Part shown: one piece after another, positions 10,215 through 19,572 of the stretch
How the letters are laid out: the number at the start of each line of letters is the position of its first letter
Position numbering within the stretch: position 1 is the stretch's first letter
Assembly (NCBI GenBank): GCA_029213075.1
Contig: JARGPO010000097.1
Span: 1 to 58,159, forward strand
Reading direction: 5' to 3'
DNA length: 58,159 nucleotides
Source of the DNA: Legionellaceae bacterium
Lineage (GTDB): Bacteria; Pseudomonadota; Gammaproteobacteria; Legionellales; Legionellaceae
Program-made: the position numbers and the translations under genes
Notes under the pieces: model-generated
What the model was told of the DNA's origin: nothing
The model's database searches: none
Seen by the model: the letters and a program-made list of their open reading frames with translations, nothing else

Positions 10215-11558
10215 TTATATCTGACAACTAGCAAAACTATTTTCTCTAGCTTGTAGCTCTTGTTGAAGACCCATTAAAAACTCGCAAACTCCATCAGCAC
10301 TCAAATAATACAAGATATTATCTTGTATGTTACTCCACTCTTCATCTGAAAAGACTGATGGTTGTGAATCATTAAGAATTGGTATGACAATTAATTTTAT
10401 AAAATTTAATATTTCATCAGAAGTACTAAATTGAGGCATGATTCTATATGATCGGCCAAAGTCAATTAGGTTAACCTCTAGTTCACCTAACTCATTTTTG
10501 CTAACTAAGAAGTTTCCATCATGTGTATCACCATGAAAGTATTTGGTGCCTGACTTAGACAATAAACCTCTATTCAACTCATCTAACCTAGATACAGCCT
10601 TAACTAATAAATCTATTTTTGTATAAAGAGATAAGTCAGGATTATGTTCAATGTAATCAGAGATGGTTTCGCCAGCACAATAAACCAGGGGAAGGTATTG
10701 TTTTGATTGTCTCGTAGTACTTCTTCTTGAAAACCCCAAATCCAAAGAGATATTCGGTTCATTTTCACTAAGTAGAGGGATTTTTTTTATAATCCATAAT
10801 GCAGAGCTCTCATCCTTGGCAAGTTTAACAGGAAGATCCATATGTCCTCTTGCTATATATGTTCCTTCAGGAGCCATAGCAAATATTGAGCCATCTATAA
10901 CTATAAATGAATGTTTTATCTTATTAATATGCTGTGGATCGTTACGTTTTAGCTTAGTTCCATCGGCTGCTAATTTTCCTTTGTTTTTTAATATTTCTTT
11001 AGCGTAATCCCACTCACTTTCAGGTATATCTAATAAAGGAATATCAGCTTTATCTATAGTTAATTGATATGTAGAATCTAATAATGTTGTTTTATTCATA
11101 TCAATAACAAATTGATTAAAATATTCTTGATACAAAATATATGGATTATCAAAAAAGGTATTATAGTAACCATAATCTAAACAGGTAGCCGCTAATATTG
11201 CTGGAAGAATACATACAAAACTTACAACACCAAGTGAGCTTCTAATCGTTGGAGCAACACTAAACCAGTATGAAGAATTTACTTTAAACTGTAGCGCATG
11301 ATTTTCTATAATATTAGATGTGGCAATTCTAAACTCTTCACTTAACTCTCTATAGTTTGAGCCTTCTATTTCAAGTCTTGCAATATAATTATTCATCGCA
11401 ATATTAAGCTCTGACTCAAGTTTAGAAATACAAGAATTTAAACGTCTTTGCTCTTGGTTACTGCTTACAAATATAGTGAGCTCTTTTAAATTGCGATAAT
11501 GAACGCTGAACGTTCTTTTAAGATAATTTGCAAAATTATCTATATTATTTGCAGGCAT
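10215..11558 (-). CDS. Orphan membrane-anchored kinase-like protein
   Basis: A protein of 447 residues from the chosen ATG. An N-terminal region rich in charged helices (about 30-85, possible coiled coil) is followed by one hydrophobic segment near 107-127 and a kinase-like C-terminal domain. The domain shows HGDTHDGN at about 342-349 and LIDFGRS at about 364-370, the catalytic and metal-binding loops of the aminoglycoside-phosphotransferase/eukaryotic-like kinase fold. WIIKKI, some 80 residues earlier, could hold the ATP-site Lys. An ATG ten codons upstream (11588) is possible, but a TTGTTT-N17-TAAAAT promoter would start transcription near 11583, after it. Substrate unknown. In an intracellular bacterium such single-copy kinases are often secreted effectors; that is inference. 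Confidence 0.6.
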   Translation of the reverse strand: MPANNIDNFANYLKRTFSVHYRNLKELTIFVSSNQEQRRLNSCISKLESELNIAMNNYIARLEIEGSNYRELSEEFRIATSNIIENHALQFKVNSSYWFSVAPTIRSSLGVVSFVCILPAILAATCLDYGYYNTFFDNPYILYQEYFNQFVIDMNKTTLLDSTYQLTIDKADIPLLDIPESEWDYAKEILKNKGKLAADGTKLKRNDPQHINKIKHSFIVIDGSIFAMAPEGTYIARGHMDLPVKLAKDESSALWIIKKIPLLSENEPNISLDLGFSRRSTTRQSKQYLPLVYCAGETISDYIEHNPDLSLYTKIDLLVKAVSRLDELNRGLLSKSGTKYFHGDTHDGNFLVSKNELGELEVNLIDFGRSYRIMPQFSTSDEILNFIKLIVIPILNDSQPSVFSDEEWSNIQDNILYYLSADGVCEFLMGLQQELQARENSFASCQI

Positions 11559-11589
11559 CGAAATAAACTCACAAAAAATTATGTGCAAT

Positions 11590-11618
11590 ATTTTAACATG
11601 AAGTTATAAGGCAAACAA
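11590..11618 (-). promoter_or_regulatory. Sigma-70 promoter of the kinase-like gene
   Basis: On the minus strand TTGTTT (11618-11613) and TAAAAT (11595-11590) are separated by 17 bases. The predicted start near 11583 supports translation from the ATG at 11558, which is preceded by GTGAG. Confidence 0.5.
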
Positions 11619-11769
11619 TAATCACGAAAACAATAAATTTATCAAGCCCGTAACTTCCCACGTAGCCAAGAGCTAAGAAGCGATGAAGGCTATACTATCT
11701 TCAAAGTAAATTAAGCCAAGGATCGATTCTAGGTGATGTATTTGCAATTATAGAAATTGCCATGGACGA

Positions 11770-11799
11770 TTGCTTTCAAGCTTGCCAACATGCTAGAAT
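11770..11799 (+). promoter_or_regulatory. Sigma-70 promoter of dsbD
   Basis: TTGCTT (11770-11775) and TAGAAT (11794-11799) are separated by 18 bases. The start of transcription near 11806 places the longer upstream reading frame (from 11757) mostly outside the message and supports the ATG at 11829 as the start. The 240 bases between the kinase-like gene and dsbD otherwise show nothing recognisable. Confidence 0.5.
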
Positions 11800-11828
11800 C
11801 TTTATCCATAGGCCACCTAAGACTTGAT

Positions 11829-13634
11829 ATGACTATGCTTAAACGATTCCTATTTGCTGCTCTAGTTTTACTGCCCTTAATAAGCTCTGCGGACCCACTC
11901 CCAGTTAATAAAGCTTTTAAAATATCTGTAAAACCAATCGACCCAAACACTATCCAAGTGAAATGGAATATTGCTCATCAATATTTTTTATATAAAGACT
12001 GCCTGCAAATATTAGACACCCCTGATAGCAATCTTCATTTAGGTAAAATAAATTATCCAGCTGCAAATGATAAAATAAATAGGCAAGGACAACATTTTTC
12101 AGCATATGAAAAAAAACTTATTATTACAGTTCCTGTTCTAAGCGAAAAACCAGGGGAAAACTTTCTTGAAGTTCGTTATCAAGGCTGCTCAGACCAAGGT
12201 TTTTGCTACCCTCCTGAAAAACGCTGGATTAAAATAACAACCGATACAAGTTTGGCAATAACAGCAACAAACCTCGAAGTTAATAATCCAAATCAAGTCA
12301 TTGAACAGCCTAAGCCAATAAAAGAATTACCTCCCAACACCCAACCAAAGGATGACCAAACCGATTTTAAAAAACTATTCTCTTCAAATAACTGGGCATT
12401 AATAATCTTGAGCTTTTTTGGTTTTGGATTGCTATTATCATTCACCCCTTGCGTACTTCCTATGGTACCAGTTCTTTCAAGCATTATAGTCGGTCACGGC
12501 CATGATATTTCTACTAAAAAAGCCTTCTTTCTGTCACTTAGTTATGTCCTTAGCATGTCAGTTACCTACGGTATGATAGGCGCAGTGATAGCTTTGTTAG
12601 GAAGCAACTTACAAGTATTAATGCAATCACCATGGGTTATAAGTATTTTCAGTCTTATATTTGTATTATTATCATTATCTATGTTCAATGTATATGAACT
12701 AAAGCTCCCCATTAGCTGGCAAAATAATCTAGCAAAGGTAACTCGCAGTCAATCGGGAGGTCATTATTTAAGTGCTATTATTCTTGGTTCGATGTCAATC
12801 TTAATACTATCACCATGTGTGAGCGCGCCTTTAATCGGAGCTCTTAGCTATATCGCCCAAACAGGAGATATAACTCTCGGTATTTTTTCTTTGTTTTTCT
12901 TGAGTTTTGGAATGGGTATTCCATTGCTTCTTATAGGCACATCTGCAGGAAAGCTCTTACCCAAGGCTGGTAGTTGGATGAATATAGTTAAAGCTATGTT
13001 TGGGGTTATTTTACTTGGTGTAGCTATATATTTAATGTCTAGATTAATACCTGGGGCAATTACAATGGCTCTCTGGGCTACTTTGCTAATCTATACTGGT
13101 GTATATTTAAAACCATTATCTGATGGCAAAACTAATCAAGATAAGTTTAAACAAGGTTTAGCTATAATCTTTATAGGATATGGCCTATTTATTCTTTATG
13201 GAGCGAGCTCAGGAAACACCAATCCCCTACTACCTCTTGAAAACACACAGCAACCCCAAACAACTTCTAATTTTAAAACAAAAACTGTAATCGTAAATAA
13301 CTTACAAGAAACTATGGAGGCATTGGAGTCTGCTCAAAAAAACAAAACGCCAGTAATGTTGTACTTTTACGCTGACTGGTGCTCATCCTGTCATGTTATT
13401 GCAAGTACTACTCTTCAAGAAGATGTGGTTTTAACTGAGCTTGAGCATGTATTAATGATTAAAGTCGACATCACCAAAAATAATACAAATACCAAAGCTT
13501 TATTAAATTACTTTCACGTAATTGCTCCACCTACTTTTATATTCTATGACAAAAATGGCAACACACTTCCCTATAGCCAATTGGTAGGTGAGATTTCGAC
13601 AAATACATTACTAAAGCAATTGAAAAAACTATAG
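11829..13634 (+). CDS. dsbD: Thiol:disulfide interchange protein DsbD
   Basis: Inner-membrane electron conduit of about 601 residues that carries reducing power from cytoplasmic thioredoxin to periplasmic DsbC and cytochrome-maturation proteins. A signal peptide (KRFLFAALVLLPLISSA) precedes the periplasmic alpha domain with its Cys pair (GCSDQGFCYPP). Next come eight membrane helices carrying the redox Cys in FTPCVLPM and LSPCVSAPL. The C-terminal thioredoxin-like gamma domain has WCSSC at about residues 517-521. All three redox pairs are present, so it should be functional. The ORF is open to 11757, but the signal peptide and promoter point to 11829 or 11835 as the start. Confidence 0.95.
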   Translation: MTMLKRFLFAALVLLPLISSADPLPVNKAFKISVKPIDPNTIQVKWNIAHQYFLYKDCLQILDTPDSNLHLGKINYPAANDKINRQGQHFSAYEKKLIITVPVLSEKPGENFLEVRYQGCSDQGFCYPPEKRWIKITTDTSLAITATNLEVNNPNQVIEQPKPIKELPPNTQPKDDQTDFKKLFSSNNWALIILSFFGFGLLLSFTPCVLPMVPVLSSIIVGHGHDISTKKAFFLSLSYVLSMSVTYGMIGAVIALLGSNLQVLMQSPWVISIFSLIFVLLSLSMFNVYELKLPISWQNNLAKVTRSQSGGHYLSAIILGSMSILILSPCVSAPLIGALSYIAQTGDITLGIFSLFFLSFGMGIPLLLIGTSAGKLLPKAGSWMNIVKAMFGVILLGVAIYLMSRLIPGAITMALWATLLIYTGVYLKPLSDGKTNQDKFKQGLAIIFIGYGLFILYGASSGNTNPLLPLENTQQPQTTSNFKTKTVIVNNLQETMEALESAQKNKTPVMLYFYADWCSSCHVIASTTLQEDVVLTELEHVLMIKVDITKNNTNTKALLNYFHVIAPPTFIFYDKNGNTLPYSQLVGEISTNTLLKQLKKL

Positions 13635-13655
13635 ACATATTGAAAAATAAAAATA

Positions 13656-13690
13656 TGTACGGTACTCAGTTAAAAACTGTACCGTACAGA
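13656..13690 (-). terminator. Terminator-like hairpin between dsbD and the 265-residue orphan
   Basis: TGTACGGTAC (13656-13665) pairs perfectly with GTACCGTACA (13679-13688), and CAGT/ACTG extends the stem past a one-base bulge. Read on the minus strand the stem is followed by TATTTTTATTTTT, so it can end transcription of the minus-strand gene at 13783-14580. On the plus strand no T-run follows, so it is weaker for dsbD. Confidence 0.6.
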
Positions 13691-13782
13691 CAAAAAGTAC
13701 CCAGCACTTGTTATTAAAAGCACCAAAACATCCCGCCCCATAAAGTCATCATCTAAAGCAAGAGTATGATCTAAATATCATA

Positions 13783-14580
13783 CTAACCTGGGGTACTTAT
13801 AGATAAGGTAGAACTAAACTCTGAAGTTACTTTTTCACCTTCTTTTTCCCATAGCCCACAAGCTACAGCAATACCAAGCGTAAAAATGCTTAATAATACC
13901 TTCATGAATATCATAGTGTTTGAATCTCTACGTGCTTCAAGGGTTACGCGATTATCTATTAATATTTGACCAAATTCTTTAAGTGATTCAGGAGTTGATA
14001 GTTTAGTCAATTCATGTAACCGCATAACAATGCCTATCTTTTTCTTTGTAAGCTCCACATCTGAATCTACTTTTGGCTGATGTAAATGATATAAATAATT
14101 TTCACAAGCAACACCGAGACGAAGTGATTTTGCTGTATCAGTGACATTAAAATCAGTCGGAGATAAAAATTCATCTCCTGTATTAAGAACCGTAAGATCA
14201 TCAAAAATAACATATCGATAATTGTGATCAATATTATCTATATTATTTTGTAAAGTTAAAATAATTTTATCATAGGACTCACATGCACTGAGTGATTCTT
14301 TGAATAGATCTGAATAGGATTTTACAAGAGTAAATCTATTTGACTTCAGTATATCCTGTACATTATCAAGATTATCTCGCATTACCTCGCCAGGCATAGG
14401 GACAAACTGAGCTTCTTGGACAGAAACAATTTTCTCTGGACATAATGGCAACAGAGCTACATGAGAAATACCCGCTACTTTTAATTCTAAAAGTAATTGA
14501 TGGTTAATAGTTATTTTCTGAGAAAATTTAGGTTCGTTTAAGACAATTACAGCAACAGGAGTTTTCTTTTGGTGTGGCAT
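13783..14580 (-). CDS. Orphan protein with C-terminal membrane anchor
   Basis: I do not recognise this 265-residue protein. The first 200 residues are soluble, with alternating strand/helix character (VAVIVLNEPKF, ISHVALLPL, YDKIILTLQN, YRYVIFDDLTVL). One hydrophobic helix at about 223-243 is followed by a short acidic and serine-rich tail. There is no signal peptide, so it is likely tail-anchored with the bulk on one face of a membrane. It stands alone on its strand, with a terminator-like hairpin after it. The architecture resembles lineage-restricted effector candidates of intracellular bacteria, but nothing in the sequence proves secretion. Confidence 0.6.
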   Translation of the reverse strand: MPHQKKTPVAVIVLNEPKFSQKITINHQLLLELKVAGISHVALLPLCPEKIVSVQEAQFVPMPGEVMRDNLDNVQDILKSNRFTLVKSYSDLFKESLSACESYDKIILTLQNNIDNIDHNYRYVIFDDLTVLNTGDEFLSPTDFNVTDTAKSLRLGVACENYLYHLHQPKVDSDVELTKKKIGIVMRLHELTKLSTPESLKEFGQILIDNRVTLEARRDSNTMIFMKVLLSIFTLGIAVACGLWEKEGEKVTSEFSSTLSISTPG

Positions 14581-14717
14581 TGTTCTTCATCCTCAGTAAT
14601 AAAAAAACACAGAATATCAAATATTGACCAAAAGTACAATATTAAGAGTAGCCGATCTTTTTTCAATATGCATTAAACTCAGAGTTGTTGTTACAACAAT
14701 AAGTAAAAACCAAAGAA

Positions 14718-15605
14718 TTAACAGTCACAAGAATCGTCGCAATATCCTCGGATGCATTCAACTTGAATAGTTGCATGATTAATATTATGTTTATCTAGAA
14801 GTAATTTATTCAGTGCATAGCGATTAGTATCAGTTAGTGGTGTCTCTGGCATTAATAGATGAACAGACAAAGCATTTTCTTTTGTACTCATTGCCCAAAT
14901 ATGCAAATCATGAACATCTTCTACCCCATCTTGCTCCATTAACAATGCGCGAACATTGCCTACAGAAATATGACTAGGAACACCATCTAAGATTAAGCGG
15001 GTACTATCAGAAAGTAATGTCCATGTGCTTCTCAAGATAATTGCCGCTATTAACAAGCCAACCACCGGATCAACCCACAACCAACCACTCCAAAGCATTA
15101 ATCCTGCTGCTGCAACCACCCCAAGAGAAATCAACGCATCAGATGCTAAATGCAAATACGCAGCACGAATATTTAGATCATTACCCCCACGAATAAACAA
15201 AAGTGCCGTTAACGCATTAACAGCCACGCCTATCCCTGCAACCAACATAACAAACCAATTATCTATTACTGTTGGCGCAAAAAACTTCAGAGTCGCTTCA
15301 TAAGCGATGATTCCACAGGTAAATACCAACAATAAAACGTTGGCTAGCGCAGCTAATATAGATGCTTTTTTCAATCCATAGGTGGTTTTGTCTGTAGATT
15401 CGCGAGTCAAAAGAACATTTCCAACCCAAGCAACACCTAAACTTAAAACATCACCAAGATTATGAATGGCATCTGCAAATAAACTAGTAGAATTAGCTAA
15501 TTGTGCACAAATTATCTGAAACACCACAAATACAGAGTTAGCAACAATTGCAATTATAAATGCATTTCCAGAAGTGGTTTTATTACCTGAGTGGCAATGC
15601 GCCAT
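14718..15605 (-). CDS. Cation diffusion facilitator (zinc/cobalt exporter)
   Basis: Inner-membrane metal/proton antiporter of 295 residues with six helices. Metal-site residues are visible: H48 and D52 in FADAIHNLGD, and H152 and D156 in HLASD. The C-terminal cytoplasmic domain contains DGVEDVHDLHIWAMS, typical of the ZitB/CzcD/DmeF group. The N-terminus has MAHCHSGN, and the extreme C-terminus ends CIRGYCDDSCDC, a small Cys cluster that may sense or hand over metal. It stands alone. Zinc is the commonest substrate for this pattern, but cobalt, nickel or cadmium cannot be excluded. Confidence 0.9.
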   Translation of the reverse strand: MAHCHSGNKTTSGNAFIIAIVANSVFVVFQIICAQLANSTSLFADAIHNLGDVLSLGVAWVGNVLLTRESTDKTTYGLKKASILAALANVLLLVFTCGIIAYEATLKFFAPTVIDNWFVMLVAGIGVAVNALTALLFIRGGNDLNIRAAYLHLASDALISLGVVAAAGLMLWSGWLWVDPVVGLLIAAIILRSTWTLLSDSTRLILDGVPSHISVGNVRALLMEQDGVEDVHDLHIWAMSTKENALSVHLLMPETPLTDTNRYALNKLLLDKHNINHATIQVECIRGYCDDSCDC

Positions 15606-16010
15606 ATTATTTCCTTATATTACAATCAAGACACAATAATATATAATCTATATCATGGCAAGATCATCAAAGTTAAACTATCTAATCGTTAGACTGAGAA
15701 ATTTGTAGGTTGGGTCTTGGCCTAATAGCGCTGCCTTAAGCGACGTCATTACCCCCTCCCCCCCCCCTACTTACCCTGCTTTATGCAGGGTATCAGCCAG
15801 ATTTATTTTTAAACTCCCTAGATGATCCGAACAAGTCGGACCAAGTAGACGGAGGTAGGGGAATATTGTGTTTTCAGCTGGTGGTAACAATTCACTAAAA
15901 TTCTTATTAGAGGATACCCCTCCTATCCAATCCACTTTATTTAATATTGATCAAATGGCCATGAGTTTAGACTTTGATGCTCTTACCCTGATAATCTATT
16001 TTAGATTAAT
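15606..16010. repeat. Non-coding gap with poly-C run and composite REP-like hairpins
   Basis: No gene is seen in these 405 bases. They hold a run of ten C at 15758-15767 beside a five-C run, a hairpin ACCCTGC/GCAGGGT with loop TTTAT (15773-15791), and a hairpin GATCCGA/TCGGACC with loop ACAAG (15824-15842, one mismatch). These belong to the dispersed hairpin family also found near 29.8-30.1, 36.2 and 55.8 kb. Confidence 0.7.
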
Positions 16011-16664
16011 CTATGCGTCCTTCTCATCACTGTAATAGTTAACGCCTATTTTAATCCTTTCACGTTCTTTTTCACGTCGCCACAAATTAGTATCTCGCAA
16101 AGAATATACACAACCACAATACTCTTGCTTGTAAAAATTCTCTCTCTTAGCAATTTCATACATTCGGCCAGATCCACCGCCCTTGCGCCAATTATAAGTC
16201 CAATATGTAATTCCTGAGTATCGACCAGCAGCTCTAAGCCCAGACTCATTTATTTGATTAAAATCTTTCCACCTGGAAATCCCTAAGCAACTAGTAATAA
16301 CTGGAAAGCCATGTTCATGAGCATATAAAGCCGTTCTCTCAAAGCGCATATCAAAACAAACACCACACCTCTTGCCACGCTCTGGTTCCCATTCTAATCC
16401 TTTGATTCTAGCGAACCAATTATCTTTATCATAATCAGCATCAATAAATGGGATGTTATGTTTTTTAGCAAACTCTATATTTTCAGCTTTACGCATTTCA
16501 TATTCTTGAACAGGATGAATATTAGGATTATAAAAAAATATAGAAAACTTAATATCTGAAGCTAATAAAGCCTCCATTACCTCACCCGAACAAGGAGCAC
16601 AACAAGAATGTAACAACAAAGAACTCCCCCCATCAGGAAGCTCTAATTTTTCACGATTTAACAT
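16011..16664 (-). CDS. queH: Epoxyqueuosine reductase QueH
   Basis: Catalyses the last step of queuosine synthesis in tRNA, reducing epoxyqueuosine. It is the iron-sulfur alternative to the cobalamin-dependent QueG. The DUF208/QueH Cys set is complete: C21, C22 and C25 in [11 protein letters not shown]100 and C103 in [10 protein letters not shown], and the CGC pair at 183-185 in QEYCGCVYS. Length 217 is normal. It lies 15 bases downstream of orn and probably shares a transcript with cca and orn, making a small RNA-metabolism cluster. Use of QueH in place of QueG avoids a need for B12. Confidence 0.95.
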   Translation of the reverse strand: MLNREKLELPDGGSSLLLHSCCAPCSGEVMEALLASDIKFSIFFYNPNIHPVQEYEMRKAENIEFAKKHNIPFIDADYDKDNWFARIKGLEWEPERGKRCGVCFDMRFERTALYAHEHGFPVITSCLGISRWKDFNQINESGLRAAGRYSGITYWTYNWRKGGGSGRMYEIAKRENFYKQEYCGCVYSLRDTNLWRREKERERIKIGVNYYSDEKDA

Positions 16665-16679
16665 ATGATACCCATAAAA

Positions 16680-17222
16680 TTAACAAACTAAAAAATGCTG
16701 CCGATAATAGGCGAGCTCTGCTATTGAATCTCTTATATCATCCAAAGCTAAATGTTTAGACTTTTTCTCTATGCCACTTAAAATTTTTGGCTTCCAACGT
16801 AATGCTAATTCTTTAATTGAACTTACGTCTATCTGGCGGTAATGAAAAAAATCAGCAAGTTCTGGCATGTATTTAATTAAAAACCTTCTATCCATACAAA
16901 TACTATTGCCGCACATAGGCGATCGACCCTTATCAATATACTTACTCAGAAACTCAATTGTCCCTTTTTCAGCGACCTGCTCGGTAATTATACTTGATTT
17001 AACCCTTTCAACCAAGCCAGATTGACCATGTTGTTTAGTATTCCAAGGATCCATTGCCGACAAAAGTTCATCACTTTGATGAATAGCATACACTGGCCCT
17101 TCATCTAGAACATTTAAATTCATGTCCGTCACAACTGTAGCAATTTCAATGATTTTCTCACTATCAAGCGAGAGGCCTGTCATTTCAAGATCTATCCAGA
17201 TCAAATTTTTATTATCTTTCAC
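16680..17222 (-). CDS. orn: Oligoribonuclease
   Basis: Degrades RNA dinucleotides to mononucleotides at the end of RNA turnover, and cleaves the pGpG left from cyclic-di-GMP breakdown. DEDD exonuclease residues are visible: WIDLEMTGL at 9-17, CMDRRFL mid-protein, and [11 protein letters not shown] near the C-terminus. Length 180 is typical. Its ATG overlaps the cca stop by four bases (ATGA), so translation is coupled. Confidence 0.97.
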   Translation of the reverse strand: MKDNKNLIWIDLEMTGLSLDSEKIIEIATVVTDMNLNVLDEGPVYAIHQSDELLSAMDPWNTKQHGQSGLVERVKSSIITEQVAEKGTIEFLSKYIDKGRSPMCGNSICMDRRFLIKYMPELADFFHYRQIDVSSIKELALRWKPKILSGIEKKSKHLALDDIRDSIAELAYYRQHFLVC

Positions 17223-18502
17223 AGTGCTCCTAGTTTTTTGTTTATTCCATCTACACAGGCAACTCTAAGCTTACGAAGTTCTAGCTTAATTTCTTGACCT
17301 TTATATTCAGAATAAATTGATTTATCTAATTTTATCTTATTACAAGCTGACAAAATAGTCCGCCAGCAATTTGCTTGTGTATATTCAGTAAATCCAGTTG
17401 TATTTGCATATTGTGGAAAATACCAGCTTATTTTGGGATATCCACCTTTCAGTCCACGTCCCAGATAGTCAGATTCACAAACCAAAAGCAATTTTTCAAA
17501 CATATCAGCTCTTCGAAAAGCATCAGCGGCCTCTAGTGTTTCAACTATTTGCTCAGAAGATAACTCAAAAACTCTATGAATATTTATATGTAGCTTAGAC
17601 ACAGAAATAGCTAATTGTCTAAATTTATTAGGTATAGAAAGTCTTTTACATAAAAATTCCATTTTCTCGATACCCAACTCGCCATGATCAGGTTGCCGAG
17701 GCCAGTGGTTCATACTAACTACTGCTTTTCCTAAATCGTGAACAGTTGCAGCAAATCTTACATCTAAATCGGTAGATATATTTGCAGACTCCCTAATAAC
17801 CATCAAAGTATGAACACCACTATCTATTTCAGGGTGATGATGAACAGAACTTGGAACTCCAAATAATGCATCTATTTCAGGCAATATAACCCTCAAAGCC
17901 CCGCAACTACGTAGTGTGCAGATGAAAATTTCAGGGTTCTTTTCAGCTAAGCTCCTAGACCACTCCTGCCAAATCCTTTCTTTAACCAAATGTTCTAGCT
18001 CGCCATTTGCTACCATTTTTTTCATTAAAGACAAGGTATCACTCGCAATTCTAAATCCTAAATGATAAAAACGTGCAGAAAATCTCGCTAAGCGTAAGAC
18101 TCTTACAGGATCCTCTATGAAAGCATCAGAAACATGTCGTAGAATTCTATTATCTAAATCTTTTTTACCTTGAAAAGGATCAATTAAAGTACCATTATCA
18201 TCAATCGCCATAGCATTAATAGTTAGATCTCTTCTCGCAAGATCATCTTCCAAGCTTACCGATTGGTTAAAATCACAACCAAAACCATAATATCCAACAC
18301 CAATTTTTTTTTCTGTTCTAGCTAGAGCATATTCTTCTTGAGTTATTGGATGTAGAAAAACTGGAAAATCTTTTCCCACTTGCTTGTAATTTTTATTTAA
18401 CATTATCTCAGGACTCGCGCCAACAACTAACCAATCACGCTCTTTAATCGTCTGTCCTAACAACTGATCTCGAACAGCACCACCCACTAAATATGTTTTC
18501 AT
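17219..18502 (-). CDS. cca: CCA tRNA nucleotidyltransferase
   Basis: Adds or repairs the 3' CCA of tRNAs without a template. It has the class II nucleotidyltransferase head [13 protein letters not shown] (4-16), ERDWLVVG (21-28), [10 protein letters not shown] and [17 protein letters not shown]-terminal HD phosphohydrolase domain (VHDLGKAV) is present as in the E. coli enzyme. Length 427 compares with 412 in E. coli. It starts the minus-strand cca-orn-queH run. It is divergent from rsgA, with 41 bases between start codons, so their promoters must overlap. Confidence 0.97.
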   Translation of the reverse strand: MKTYLVGGAVRDQLLGQTIKERDWLVVGASPEIMLNKNYKQVGKDFPVFLHPITQEEYALARTEKKIGVGYYGFGCDFNQSVSLEDDLARRDLTINAMAIDDNGTLIDPFQGKKDLDNRILRHVSDAFIEDPVRVLRLARFSARFYHLGFRIASDTLSLMKKMVANGELEHLVKERIWQEWSRSLAEKNPEIFICTLRSCGALRVILPEIDALFGVPSSVHHHPEIDSGVHTLMVIRESANISTDLDVRFAATVHDLGKAVVSMNHWPRQPDHGELGIEKMEFLCKRLSIPNKFRQLAISVSKLHINIHRVFELSSEQIVETLEAADAFRRADMFEKLLLVCESDYLGRGLKGGYPKISWYFPQYANTTGFTEYTQANCWRTILSACNKIKLDKSIYSEYKGQEIKLELRKLRVACVDGINKKLGAL

Positions 18503-18543
18503 GTTATCCTCTATATTTATATTATCAATTATAGCACTTTCAT

Positions 18544-19503
18544 ATGAGTAAAAGACGGATAAACAAACAACAGTTAAACCGAATAGAAAAAAAACAAAAA
18601 ATGTACCGGCAACAAGAAGATTGTCAAAATGATCTTTTGTCTGACGGTTTAGTAATTGCTAGATATAGTAAACATGCTCTTGTTGAAGATCAACAAGGCA
18701 ATACAATTCATTGCTCTATTCGACCAAGTATTGAATCATTGGTAGCCGGAGACAGAGTTGTCTGGCAACCAGAGGGAGAACACCAAGGAATAATTGTAAG
18801 TAGACATAACCGCCAATCCATTTTAGGTCGCCCTGATAATCATGGTAATATAAAAGCCGTAGCCGCTAATATAACTCAAATTATTATAGTTATTGCGCCA
18901 TCTCCTGAAATATCCTGGAGCCTTCTAGATAGCTACCTTGTTATGGCGGAACATCTCAATATTCATCCATACATCTTACTAAATAAAACTGACATAGCTT
19001 GTGATGAGATACAAAAAACTTTGTTAAAATATTATGAACCACTTGGTTATCCAATCTTATTTACAAGTAAAACTCTCCCTGAAGATAAATCTCTAGAGAA
19101 AGCTTTGAATAATCAAATTAACGTATTAGTTGGCCAATCTGGTGTTGGTAAATCATCTATAATAGCTAGAATACTACCAAATGAATCCGATAAAATAGCC
19201 ACTGGCAAAATATCAGAACATAGTAGTCTTGGTTGTCATACAACTAGCAACTCAAAATTTTATCATCTGCCAAACGGAGGAGCTTTAATAGACTCACCTG
19301 GAATCCGCGAGCTTAGTTTATGGAGTATGCCAGGAGATGAAATAGCCAAAGGTTATAGAGAGTTCAAATCATATATTCCTCAGTGTAAGTTTCGAAATTG
19401 CACCCACATAGATACTCCTGGTTGTGCGGTTATTAATGCTGTAAAAAATAAATTAATACATCTAAAAAGATATGAAAACTATGTTAAAATGCTCCAACAA
19501 TGA
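18544..19503 (+). CDS. rsgA: Ribosome small-subunit GTPase RsgA
   Basis: Assembly factor that checks late 30S maturation. The circularly permuted GTPase order is seen: NKTD (G4) comes before GQSGVGKSS (G1) and DSPGIRE (G3). An OB fold precedes it, and a zinc knuckle CKFRNCTHIDTPGC closes the protein. At 319 residues it is of normal length. Orn and RsgA are frequent neighbours in gammaproteobacteria, which fits. Confidence 0.97.
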   Translation: MSKRRINKQQLNRIEKKQKMYRQQEDCQNDLLSDGLVIARYSKHALVEDQQGNTIHCSIRPSIESLVAGDRVVWQPEGEHQGIIVSRHNRQSILGRPDNHGNIKAVAANITQIIIVIAPSPEISWSLLDSYLVMAEHLNIHPYILLNKTDIACDEIQKTLLKYYEPLGYPILFTSKTLPEDKSLEKALNNQINVLVGQSGVGKSSIIARILPNESDKIATGKISEHSSLGCHTTSNSKFYHLPNGGALIDSPGIRELSLWSMPGDEIAKGYREFKSYIPQCKFRNCTHIDTPGCAVINAVKNKLIHLKRYENYVKMLQQ

Positions 19504-19572
19504 CTGCGACCTATTTTTAATTAAGCAGTAAGATACGGTCTAATTATCAAATATACAAACCAGGAGATTTCT

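Noticed and set aside
10792-11007. Plus-strand ORF opposite the kinase-like gene
   Set aside because: It is short, without a ribosome site, and fully inside an intact gene whose kinase motifs read correctly on the other strand.
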